Positions 48,155 through 58,979 of a stretch of 64,000 nt of DNA are shown piece by piece. This stretch comes from Lateolabrax maculatus (Eukaryota; Chordata; Actinopteri; Acropomatiformes; Lateolabracidae), in the NCBI GenBank assembly GCA_031216445.1, contig CM062219.1:15165001-15229000 (forward strand), written 5' to 3'. The notes beneath the pieces are model-generated. The model was given only the letters and a program-made list of their open reading frames with translations, had not been told where the DNA came from and did not search any database. Within the stretch, counting starts at the first letter, position 1. Each line of letters starts with the position of its first letter. The position numbers were made by a program, and so were the translations under genes.

Positions 48155-48880
48155 TTCAACTCTGATCTGTAAAGGTCAGTTCACCTGAGCAGTGGTCTCA
48201 GGAGATCTGACTGTCTGCTTTGCTCTTCTTGAAGCCATACTGCTATCGTCTATCTCTATCGTTATCGCTCTCTCGCACACACACACTGAAGAGAAGTTAT
48301 CAGCTTATTCCTTTAAAACATCTCTGACCTGTCTGGCTTCTCCTCTCTCTGCGTCTCTGTATCAGTCACTCTGCCTGGATCTCTGCCTCTCTGCCCTTCT
48401 CTGTTCCCTCCACCTCACAGCTCGTCTCTGCCTCTGACTGTGACTCTGTACATCTTCCTGTACTGCTTATTTTGGTACTTGCTGTCTGTATATAGTTCTG
48501 TCTGTCTTTGATGTATCTTACCCCTTTTGCAGCCTGACATTAAAAAACAACGTGTCAATTCATTAATTCTATTCTTTATATTTTCATAATACAGTGGGAA
48601 AAGTGGGTGTGGGTGTGTTGGGTTGTTTAGTTTTTCCATTTCATCTGAGGCTAAACATTCTCATCTTCACGACTTCTGTGTAACCTGTTGTTAAGAGAGA
48701 GTTATGAAGTGCAGCTCTGTTAGGCACTCGCTGCCAACACAAACAATGTAGAATCCCATAATATCAACTATCCTGAAACAAGTGTTCTAAAACGCAACAC
48801 TCCCCCTCTTTGTTTGTGACTTTGACTTTTGGTTTTGCCCTTTGTTGATTTCATGCATCTGTTTAATGTTGCACCCAGTG
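48155..48880. other. Non-coding; CT-rich patch
   Basis: The stretch at 48230-48450 is CT-rich with a short CA run. Its ORFs on both strands are composition artefacts. Confidence 0.55.
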
Positions 48881-48884
48881 GTGG

Positions 48885-49145
48885 AAAAAGAGACGTTTTA
48901 CTTAAAGCCGCTTCAGTCAATACCATTTACAATTACATGGATGAAATCACAAAGTAGGATGTTTAATGTGTAAAGTGTCGTCAACCCACAGAGACTTATC
49001 AGCTGACTCTGCAGTTCCCATCAGCTTTTCATGGTTTCTTTCAGCTCATTATTTTGGTTTTGAATCCAGCAACTTTACTGTTTTGGTTCAGTCTTAGTGC
49101 TCTCATCAGCGTTTCCACACGTCGCAGGTAGCTGTTTTCATTGAT
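48885..49145 (-). repeat. Unclassified dispersed repeat, copy 2 (opposite strand)
   Basis: Read on the minus strand, about 49105 back to 49030 gives 'gactgaaccaaaacagtaaa', GTTGC and AATGAGCT, matching the repeat at 35395-35460. The left part begins with 'cccagtggtggaaaaagag', a phrase also common in fish repeats. Boundaries and class are unknown. Confidence 0.5.
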
Positions 49146-49149
49146 GGCT

Positions 49150-52080
49150 TGTGTGTCTGAGAGTGACCTATTGCATCATTTGAGTTCAATTTGCGTCCGT
49201 TACCAACTTTACGTCAGTACATCTCTCATTTCACAGACTGATATGCTTGGATGCAATTAATTCACAACACAAACTGAAATTAAATCTATGCTGCCTTCAT
49301 GTGACTGTTGGAAATATCAGAATTACAAATTTAAATGAGACATTTCACTTGTCTATGCCTCGGTGGATGACGAGCATCATGGTGCAAAAGAAGTTATTCT
49401 GCACAATGCAAACTAAATCAGTTCCTTACTGTGAAGCATAAACTTAATACAAATAATGAGCTGTGTTATTGTAAAAATATAACACCTATACATTTTCACA
49501 CCTCAGCTGTGAATTTAATTTCTCGTGATATGCTGTATATGCAAATGAGTTGTGAGGATGTCACACTAAATTTACTTTTGGGTTCATATGTGCTGCAATA
49601 TATATTATTACCTTAATATTTATCATTGTAGACAGAGAGTTGAGAGTCTAATAAATTGCAAGTTAGGTGAATAACCTCAGGACTGCTCATTTTCTGGTTC
49701 TTTACACTTTCTCTTTATTAAAATTATTATATATGGACATAAATTGACAATACAGTGTATGGCATGTAATTCTCTTTGATGTCAGGTGACACACATAAAG
49801 AGACTTATGGGAATTATGGTTCATAAAAAATAAAACGGATAACATTTTAAATGTCACTGCCTTTCCCTATTCTCTCCTGGTGTAGCATGCAGTGAATCAA
49901 GCCTGTAAAAGAAGGAAATAAAAGATTTTAACTGCACTCTGACAAGATTTTCCCGCTGAGCAGGAGAATATTTCACCAAAATAGGAGTTTGTTAATAAGC
50001 TGCCTCTTGCTGCTTCATATATGAGTCAGATTCAAAATACACCTGTTGTGCTTTAGAGCATAACTTTGATGAAAGCAGACATACACAGATTCTAAAGAAG
50101 GATGATTATTGACATCAAACACAAAATTTCCACACCCACAAAACTGGGGCTAGATCACACAAAAACACACATTGCTGCCAAATGAAACCTACTGATTCAT
50201 GCTCTGAGTGTGTTTTCATAACCATAAATAACTTAAAAGTTTAGTCATTTATCAAACATTTTAAGCAGAGGTGTAGCTTTGATTTAGGGGCCATATGTGC
50301 ACAGGACAATACTCTCACCCTCACACTCTCTGGGGTTAGGGTTAGATTGTATTTATTTGTCTCACCGGTACCTGAAGCAACACACCCTCACCAACACAAC
50401 CACCTACATTTTATTAACTCAGGACAGTTTTCGGTCTGAACGTCAGTTAAGTTAGTTCTGGTATGCGCATGTTATACTACTCTAAAAGGTTCACTGCTCA
50501 AAGTGCCATGACTTGCTGAGGTGAAGACAAAAAAATACATACCAAAGGTAGAAAAATAACTATGACGATGATAGTAAAAATAATAATAAAGAGCAAAATC
50601 ACTAGCACCTAATAAGGTCCCCTCTATGTCAACAGCCTTGCCTCTTTTTGTCCAAATGTGTAGCATGTCCTATTCTTTTACCAGCCATCTTTCACGTATC
50701 TGTGTTAACTTGCCATTTTTCTCTTTACCGTCAGCTCTTTTCCTTTCATTCTTTATTTGCTTTCTTTTCTTCCACACCAGGCAAAACAGCCAGTTGGAGT
50801 CAACAGATGATTTAAACCTCCAACTTCAAATAGAACGGCACGCTGTTCAATTTAAATTAGTGCAAACCTCAGTCATAAAAGTTTTTAATGACATTTCCTT
50901 TTTTACTTTTACTAGTTTTCCTGTTAAAATGAACTTTATTCTCAGTTTGCCAAACATTCAGTCTTTGTCAGAATGGGTTTCTGGGAATGGAAAACTTGGA
51001 TTTGAGCTATGGTAACAATCCTTTAACACTTAAAGTGAAAAAAAAGAGTCTGAGGAAAAAGGTTGTCTTGCGAGAGCAATGATTCAATGGCTATCAATCA
51101 CTTCATCCAGTCATATTTGCCCAAAGCTTGAGCCTAATGACTTACTGCCTCATAAATAATGTCAATGTAAATAGGAGCAGTTTGAGTCGAGTCTATTTTT
51201 CACGGGTAGACATACTAGTAAGGAAAAGTAAAGAGGAAGTAAGGAAAATAAAAAAGCCTTTCCATTTTTAAGCACTATACTGATATTATACTTTTTGCAC
51301 ACAAAATTAGTGAAAGGTGAAAGATCATATTTAGAAATTGAATAGAGGTGTTTAATTCAACAACCATTTTGATAGTGAGTAAATGCTAGCAAGCTCTTGT
51401 ACTTTAAATACTATAGGTGTTCACAATTAGTGGTATATAAAAGCAACCTAAACTTGACAAGATGTGGAATCTTTCTTCATTTGGAATCAGTGATACTGTA
51501 GCCAGAAAACAGATTTATGAAATGATTTGGTACTTCATTAAATGATATATACAAATATGATGATACTATAGAAATGGAAAACTAAATGCAGTGCAACTAC
51601 AGAGAATATTAAATATCCAATTACTTATGTGTAGTCAAATTTGTATAATATATTTTCTTCATTAGATTGTGTTTTGCCTGTTTACATGTTCTTTCTTTAA
51701 AACTTTAAGTTGCTCAGGGCAATGGCACGATCGAATCACTACACACATCAGGAGCATACTAGTGTTTGTTTTAGTAGCTTACCTTGACCTCTGACCTTCC
51801 TTGATAAATCCCATCTTCAGTCTGGGAACAGGCCACCAGGACGCCCCAATAGCCAAAATCTTGCCTTTGGTTTGGGATTAGCCAGCTACTGAAGCCAGGC
51901 AACAGAAAATAAAAAAAAATAAAACAAAGTTCTTCATAAGTGAGAGCACAGTGAAACTGACGGGGTGACATTTCTAGAAGTTTCCAGGAGCTCCTGACGG
52001 GCTATTAAGGAGGATATTCTGGCTGTAATTGTCAGAGCTGACAAGGATCAGGAAGAGGTAGTGAAAGAAGGCAAGTGTAT
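49150..52080. other. Non-coding, A+T-rich, no firm element
   Basis: GGGGTTAGGGTTAGA at 50332-50346 is a short telomere-like patch, probably from a worn 'ttaggg' type repeat. The 129-codon ORF at 50626-51015 has no recognised domain or exon-like codon use. Nothing else was seen. Confidence 0.5.
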
Positions 52081-52315
52081 GTGTGTGTGCGTGTGTGTGT
52101 ACTTGTACCACTATCTTTATGAAGATTGATTTCAGACCTTGAGAATGAGGACATGGTTGGGAAGCGAGAACATTTTGGATAGAGCTGGGGGTTGAGATTT
52201 GGTGAAAGTCTTAAGGTCAGAATTCGGTCCGTGATAAGGTTAGAGCAAGTGTTAAGTTTGCGCAATGAGCTACGGTGGAGAATGCAATGTGTGAATGTGG
52301 GTCTTAACAAGTAAA
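52078..52315 (-). repeat. 'gtcctcac / accctaacc' fish repeat, reverse orientation
   Basis: A TG array (52078-52101) leads into 'acttgtaccactatctttat', 'gaatgaggacatggttggg' and GGTTAGAGC-type G/T/A-rich phrases. This is the reverse complement plan of the repeat at 42975-43240, again joined to a dinucleotide array. It is diverged. Confidence 0.5.
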
Positions 52316-52319
52316 GAAG

Positions 52320-52800
52320 TGCACATGCATGGACTTATCTAGTGCATGATTCTACGATAGAAATATTTATATCGCTCAGAGGGCTCATGTAGCTTCTCTT
52401 TACACAGCTGGAAAACTAATATCACACTTTGTAATTTTATATTGTCTCTTTTTGTTACAAACACATACTCTCACTCACACCTAAAATAACTCCTTTTTTT
52501 GTCTTTCTTTCTTTTTTTGAGTTGATTATTCCACTACCTTTCTTTACTGTCTCACTTGTTGCTTGTCTTTTCAGTTGTCTATTATGGATATAGAGAAATA
52601 TGTGCATCATTAAACTACATGTGACCTATTTTCAAAGCCTGATGGCTTGAACAATTTGCACAAGCAGTGTTCTCTCCACTAGAATGTTTTATGATGATGA
52701 CTTGATAATCATCATCTGAGAAATGACTCTTCCTTGAGCAGTCTTAACGCATAAGCATTTAAAAACACATGACACTTCATCATCGGAGCCATCACTGTCA
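52320..52800. other. Non-coding, no recognisable element
   Basis: T-rich patch near 52493-52520; no other signal. Confidence 0.5.
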
Positions 52801-52806
52801 CAGCCT

Positions 52807-52912
52807 GTATTGTGCATTCAGCTCAGACTATGGCACCAGCGTAAAGTTGAAGGCAATCGCAACATTAGGAATGTATAAAAGCTCTGTGTGCCTGAAAGAG
52901 AGCTAGGATTTT
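52807..52912 (+). repeat. Unclassified dispersed repeat Q, copy 1
   Basis: From TATTGTGCAT through GTAAAG.TGAAG, ACATTAGGAA and TATAAAA to TGTGTGCCTGAAAGAGAGCT it aligns with 55851-55960. Both contain a TATAAAA box-like site at the same place. The second copy continues into a tRNA-SINE-like phrase that this one lacks. Confidence 0.55.
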
Positions 52913-52914
52913 GT

Positions 52915-54305
52915 GGTCATTTTTAATGATCTGCATTCTGGTTCTATCACAAACAAAAATGGCAAGTTGTTAAAAAAAAGGTAAGTACCTCAGAAAAAAG
53001 TTACAACCATGCTGGCAGTAGCTTTTTCATCTTTATGTACCATAGGTTAAGTATCACTAAATTAAAACAGAACACCTAAATCTGATGCATTGTTTTTTCT
53101 CTTGCAAGAGACCCTTGAGTTGATCTGATTTGCCCTTACCACTCACTGACTGCAGTATTCATTTTTTCATTTAATATTATTCAGTTGTAATTTGAGACTG
53201 TCATATTATCCTGTTATTCATTTTTTATGAATGATCTTAGTCCCAATATTATTTCTCTCCGAAACTGCAACAGAACTAGTATTTGCAGCATCACAGATTT
53301 TGAGCCATACTTTTCCAGTCTGGTAAGTGCTGCAGTGCTCTCCTGGAAAGTAACCATTATGCTGACTGCTCCCTGTGATGTGGAAAAAAATTACACCCAG
53401 CCGCCCTGGTCAGACTACCAAACAACACTGCCAGAGATGCAGTTTTAAATACATTGGGAATGATATGATGAGCTACTTTTATTTCAGCGATATCTGGTTG
53501 TGGGTGAGCCACAATGCCAAAGAATACGCAGTCTGCCTGCATGATCAGCACTATTATGAAGAGTTCCCCACCTTGTTTAGCATACTGATTGCACCCGGTT
53601 CACATTTGTCATTTTCTCTGCCTGCAGCATCGGTCTGGTGGTCTTATCTATTAGCATGTTCCTTCCTTTTCTTTTCCTTGTCTTCCTATCTGGCAACCTG
53701 TCTACCTGTTCCCTCCTCCCTGTGTTTATGTTTCTGTCAGTCTCCTTGCTAGTCTTGCGGACAGACAAACTTTCCTCAGCTATTCCCAGCTTACTTGTCT
53801 ACAGGGTTTGAACAACTTTTCAAAAGTAAAATTCAAAAACTTCTCAAGCTATTTGATGATAAGTTCTGAAAGTTTTATAGGACCCTTGAGCACCCTGAAG
53901 AGCTCAAGTCATTTTGAAATTGTATTTTTCTCAAACTTTGTCTCTCGTAATTCTTTAACTTTTCTCTCTTTAAGTGAAATCGAAATGCTATCATGGCGAG
54001 AGCACCAAGGGTATTAAGTTAAAAGACAAAAGACAAAATGGCTGCTGCATGATGAATATCATCTAGAAATTCAGTCTGTAAAGTATAAGAAGTTAATGTT
54101 CAGTTGCAGTGAACTAGAACTGTAGTTGCTCAGTTTGAATAGTGGGGATGAGCCACATAGTATTTCAATCATGAGAGACTTAATTTCTTCTTAAGAGTGA
54201 GTAGCAAGTATGCAATGATCTGAGAATTGTAAAAAGTCTTTGGCGATTAGACTCCATCATGACGTCATCATATTTAAAGCGGGTAGAGAAACAATGCGTA
54301 GAATA
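52915..54305. other. Non-coding; weak protein-like stretch at 53486-53610
   Basis: TTTTATTTCAG before 53490 resembles a splice acceptor. The frame after it (starting DIWLWVSHNAKEYAV) has moderately exon-like codons, but no clear donor and no recognised family. CTG|GTAAGT at 53319-53327 is an isolated donor-like site. It may be a conserved non-coding block instead. Confidence 0.3.
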
Positions 54306-54310
54306 GGATA

Positions 54311-54592
54311 GCCCCCTGTTGGAGTCTAGACACTGGTGATAGGATGAAGGATGCTGAGGAGAAAAGTGGGCTGTGAGGGCTCAACCTGGACACTGGAAGT
54401 GATGAAACTGGAGGAGGGTTGCAGAGATTTCGTTCTGAAATGACAGCTGACGGCAGCAGAGAAGGAGAACGGATTTAAACTTTGACAGCAGCGATGTGAT
54501 TGGGTCACCGATGATTAGGGCAAAACCTGATTGGTTTAGCTAAAGAGTGAATGCCCATAAATCAGCTGGGAAAGGAGAGAGAGAGGGAGAAA
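54311..54592 (-). repeat. Unclassified repeat R, inverted copy 1
   Basis: Read on the minus strand it runs from a CT-rich start through CAGCTGATT.ATGGGC, CCAATCA and CAACCCTCCTCCA to CCAGTGTCTAGACTCC plus a G run. The same ordered phrases occur on the plus strand at 55309-55690. This copy lacks the polyadenylation-like end of its partner. Confidence 0.65.
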
Positions 54593-54594
54593 TG

Positions 54595-55300
54595 TGAATG
54601 ATGTAGCACATCAATCTTCATGTGTGGGTGGAGTCAGTGAACGTACATAGATTTAAAAAACTTCAACATGTATGACAATAGTCCACTGCTTAACATATTA
54701 TATACCCAAAGAATTTAGTCAACCACACCATTTGCAACCTTCCAAGCTACAATGCAAACCAAAAAACAATGTAAGAACACCCCGAGGGTGGACCTTTCCT
54801 TTCCTTTTCCTAAAATACACATTAAGTCTTGACTGTGATGAGTCATTCCACCCCTTACGTCTGTTGTTGCCATCCATTTAGCTGCTCTGGAGACACTGAG
54901 AAGAGAGAACAGATTCCTCATTTACCTCCCTGTTGTTAAGGTGAAAAAGAGATATGTTTAAAATGGGACCTTAGAGCTTGGGTGAGTGTTGAATGTAAAT
55001 CACAGAAAACACGCTATCTGCATATGATAAGCAGTCTGTGCTGCACTCACTCTTGGGCTCAGAGTAAGAAAGAGCTCTGGAACAATATCATTTATATATG
55101 CAGATGTGACTGTATTCCAATCAGGTGTGTCAGTTGTGGTATAGACCACAGCAAATGTTATACTGTAGGAAAAGCAGAGCTGTTACTAAAAACATTGACA
55201 ATGGCTCTTTTCTATTCAGGTGTCCCAGTGATCAAAACAGCTAAATGAAGCTATAGAAAAAGTTCAAACAGGAAGACCGTCTACCTATGCTCACTCATTA
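54595..55300. other. Spacer between inverted repeat R copies
   Basis: About 700 bases of unremarkable A+T-rich sequence with no coding signal. It could be the loop of a larger foldback or simply host sequence between two insertions. Confidence 0.4.
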
Positions 55301-55308
55301 TTCTGCAT

Positions 55309-55765
55309 CCCCCTCTCTCTGCCTGTTTCAATCTCATCAGCTGATTGTGGGCGTTTTCACTCTCTCACTCATCCAATCATACCCTGGCCATGTCCCTCAT
55401 GAGCCAATCATCCCATAGCTGTCAGAGTTAAGAGCTGTTCCATCTCCCTGCTTCCGTCCGCTGTCACATCAGGCGAACCAAAGCAACCCTCCTCCACCCC
55501 TCTCCCCTCCAGTCCTCATCACAGCCAGCTCCAGAGTCCTTCCTCCGGCTCCCTTCATATTCAGTTCCAAAGGTCCGCCCACCGTGCTCATCAGAAGCCT
55601 GCTCTCATCCATCTCATCTCACCCATCCTCAGCATTCCTTCATTTCTACATCATCACCGCCACCAGTGTCTAGACTCCATCGGGGGGCCAAACATTACAT
55701 CTTCTGTCATCATTCTGGCAATAAAGCAGTTGTACACTCTTTGAGCCTCTGGTGATTCAAATGGA
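55309..55765 (+). repeat. Unclassified repeat R, copy 2 with poly(A) signal-like end
   Basis: CT-rich start, then CAGCTGATTGTGGGCG, CATCCAATCA, CAACCCTCCTCCA and CCAGTGTCTAGACTCC with a G run, matching 54311-54592 in inverted orientation. AATAAA at 55720-55725 and a GT-rich stretch after it look like a polyadenylation region. The layout (CCAAT-like sites, then a poly(A) signal) could fit an LTR or a retroelement 3' end, but TG...CA ends and target duplications were not found. Confidence 0.6.
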
Positions 55766-55850
55766 ATTCAGCCATCATAAATTGTATTAATTACACCTGT
55801 ACTTTTCCTACTCTGACATATAAAAATGTAAAACAATCCATGAAAAAGGG

Positions 55851-55990
55851 ACTATTGTGCATGGTGCTTTGCCGTCATGACACTGATGTAAAGGTGAAGT
55901 CAATTTCAGCATTAGAAACATATAAAACCTATTATGTGTGCCTTAAAGAGAACTGGGAGGGGTGCCCTGGCGGCCTAGGGGCAAAGGCAC
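55851..55990 (+). repeat. Unclassified dispersed repeat Q, copy 2, with tRNA-SINE-like end
   Basis: Aligns with 52807-52912, then continues into GGTGCCCTGGCGGCCTAGGGG and CAAAGGCACTGA. These resemble the head of fish tRNA-derived repeats ('tggcctag.gg..aaggcac'). A TATA-rich simple sequence and a short CA run follow at 56000-56035. Confidence 0.5.
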
Positions 55991-56575
55991 TGATCGTTTG
56001 TATATACAGTATATATAGTATACACACACACACCGGTATATGTGAAAAAATACAGGTGCAAATTGGTAAAATTAATTACCGTTCATCAATTAGGTGTAGC
56101 ACTTCTGATATTGTGTAAGCTGGCTGGGTTGACCAGGACCATGACACTGTAAGTCAAAACATCTGCTGTATAAAAGGCCTGTTCATTTATTAAGAAAAAA
56201 ACGTTCAATTTATATGGGCTTGTTTTTAATTTAGAGTAATGTTTGTGGTAATTCAGAGGCCCTCTCTCCATGTTTAAGATTCTTGGTCAGCTGCGAATGC
56301 AGTTGAAGTTTAAATCCTTTCAACTTTGACAGCATGAAGTTTCTTCATTAAAGGACCAGAACTGGTAGTAGTTCATATGCATGAGTCTCCTCCCCTTTTA
56401 CCACAAAGTCTATAGACCAAGAATTTAAATTTAAAGACAAGATCAGCTTGTTTTTCCTTAAAAATCACTGACAACTATATTGGTGCTTTTTCTGGCCTCC
56501 CCAAAAAACTGTTAACATAAAATCATTTTGGGAGATGAGTACAACAAAAACTAACATCTATCAATATGACCTAAA
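55991..56575. other. Non-coding, no recognisable element
   Basis: TATA/CA simple sequence at 56000-56040, otherwise unremarkable. Confidence 0.5.
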
Positions 56576-57840
56576 CACATCAACAGGTTTAGTGGTTTGG
56601 GGGCCCTAGGCAAATTCAGTCGTGGAGCCTCCATAGTGCTTTATTTTCACCTTTTTATTCTCATTCATTTAAGATTTTGCTACAGTAAAAGTACAGTATT
56701 ATCAACAAAATGGACTTAACGTTTACTTAAAATCTCCTCAAGGTAGAGCTCTTTTATACTATAGTTTTATTTATTTAATAATGCATCATCATTTATTTGT
56801 TAATCATATATTTTGTGTTAAAAGCTGTCAGATAAATGCAGTAGAGCAACAACTACAATTTGTCTTCTGAACTAGAACAGAATTTCTGAATTTCCCTTAG
56901 AAGTGTGAGTATTCAAGTTAAATATGTAATAGCTGTAATTAAGAATAATGCTTAAACGTGGTTACTTTCCACTTGCCAGGGTAAATTGCCTAACTTTGAG
57001 TTTTCCTCTGCTTTCCTGACACAAACCAGTAATGAGTTACTAAATTCACTTACTCGTGAAGTGCTTTTTATGGAATATTTTCATGTTATGCTACTTTATA
57101 TTTCTTCTCCACTATATTTGCAGATTTTAGATACAAACATATCAACTGATAAAGTATGATGCATCATTACCAATTAAACATAGCCATAGTTATCATGGAG
57201 AGTGAACACGGCAGTTCCGTTACCATCTACGGTCGCTGTTTGTTTACATGGGTTGGCTACTGCGTGGTCCGCACCATTCCCGCACCGATGTACGCCTGTG
57301 GTGCACGGAATAGGCGGAGTCTGCATACCATTTAACAGTTATTGTAGCCAGTGGATACGCCGAAACCGCCGCTAAATTTCAGCGAATAGAGCGGCGTTTA
57401 CGTCACCATGGCCAGTAAACACAAACAAGACAAGGGAGCTTGATAAGACACAGAACTGATAAATGTCATTCAGGCTTACAGAAAATCTAATGGTGAACAT
57501 TACTGTCCATGCTGGCAATTATTTGTCAACTAGGAAAGCTACCATGGCTTTGCCCTGTAGGCCGACATTGTTGTTTGTCTTGTCAACTGACAATTACGTG
57601 GCTGCTGCTGCTGGCTGACAGATTACACTCCATAACCCTGTCTTCCTGAATCATTTCTGCAGGTGCGGAGAGGGGGGCTAAGACACTTAGGAATAAAGCA
57701 TTCTGATGCCATTTTAGCATATGGATTTATTAGCTTTCTTACCCATAAGTTTATGAGGCATTATATGGGGCCCTTGGTAGCTTGGGGCCTAAGGCAATTT
57801 CCGACCTTTGCCTAATGGTAAGTCCGCCCCTGCGCAGCAA
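56576..57840. mobile_element. Non-autonomous hAT-like DNA transposon (~1.25 kb)
   Basis: The right end at 57832, read inward on the minus strand, is CAGGGGCGGACTTACCATTA then GGCAAAGG, a classic hAT-type end in fish. The left end at 56584 is a worn CAGG..TTTAGTGG then GGGGGCCCTAGGCAAA. The flanks CACATCAA (56576-56583) and CGCAGCAA (57833-57840) agree at six of eight positions, as an aged 8-bp hAT target duplication would. No transposase frame lies inside, so it is non-autonomous. A CpG-rich core (about 57220-57420), with short imperfect inverted GTTTGTTTAC/GTAAACACAAAC phrases, differs sharply from the A+T-rich remainder. Left boundary less certain than right. Confidence 0.55.
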
Positions 57841-57982
57841 CAACCCGAAAGCCAGGAAAGTGAACAAGGAAGTGTTTGAGTGAGTTCACTTCATGGAGTC
57901 TCCACCAAGTCTGCTTGCTAATGAGACATTTGCTCAGTGCTGTGTTCGACCCTGTCTTCAGTAGTTACTGGTGCTGACGCTC

Positions 57983-58006
57983 TACACACACACACACACA
58001 CCCACA

Positions 58007-58044
<38 letters not shown>

Positions 58045-58050
58045 CACACA
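57983..58050. repeat. (CA)n-(GA)n compound microsatellite
   Basis: A CA array with one CCC interruption passes into a GA array (58024-58044), then ACACACAAACACA. It begins about 140 bases after the hAT-like element. Confidence 0.95.
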
Positions 58051-58054
58051 AACA

Positions 58055-58880
58055 CAAGACACAGTAAGTTTTCCTCAACTTCATGCAGGTTGAAGATTGA
58101 TGCCGCAGCATTATGCTAATGAGCATCAATGCTGTCCAATCACACGCTTCACTGACTGAAAGGGCAGCGGGACACCGACAGAAAAAGACCACAACTAGGA
58201 GGGGAGGGTGATGGAAGTGGAAGCAGACAGTCGAATTGAGGAGAAATTCGGGCCTACACATGGAAACTTTAATGTTTTCAATGTGCTGAGGAGAAATACC
58301 CTATAAAGTTTCTTTTTTAAGAATTCTCAGTAAGTCATTAAAAGTGTCAGTTTTTCCCCTACGAGCTGCATGTTAACAAGCTATTTTCACTTTCCTGCAG
58401 AGCATGACTTATCTAAATGACAGATGACAAGTGCAATGCATTTGAAGGATAACACAACTGCCTGCTGCAGAAGGAAAGAGAACAAAAAGAAAGCAGAGGC
58501 TGAATAAAAAACAGATTCAGGTAAGCTGCCAAGAGTTGTAAATCTTTGTCACCATGGTGCAGGAACGTATCAACAAATAATTTGTCATGTATACAGACGT
58601 ATCATTCAGGAACAACAGGAGCTCACACTGAGTTCAAGCAGACAGTGTAAGATATACCAGAGAAAACAGCATAAATCACTCTAATGAGAGAAAAGAGAAG
58701 GGAGGTCAGAACCTTGCGAAACACAAATATCCAGGGTAGGATTCCTACTTGAACTGAATTCTTACAAGATTCAAATCCCTATGTTCCTCTACCTCTTGTG
58801 GTCATGTGAGTAATGACTACCTTCTGTAAGTATAGTGACATTGTCATGCCTGCAAAAATGATTGGGTAGGAAGTCAGGGC
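58055..58880. other. Non-coding, no recognisable element
   Basis: No repeat or coding signal recognised. Confidence 0.5.
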
Positions 58881-58884
58881 AATT

Positions 58885-58975
58885 GTCAGCAGGATTACGG
58901 AAAAACTACTGGCCCGATTTTCATGAAACTTCGGGGAAAAGTGTAGCATGGAGCGACGGAGAATTCATTAAATAT
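58885..58975 (+). repeat. Fragment of a widespread animal repeat
   Basis: The phrase 'ggattacggaaaaactactg' followed by GCCCGATTTTCATGAAACTT and GTGTAGCATGGAGC is a recurring motif of interspersed repeats in many animal genomes. Only about 90 bases are recognisable, and the parent element cannot be named. Confidence 0.5.
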
Positions 58976-58979
58976 ATAT

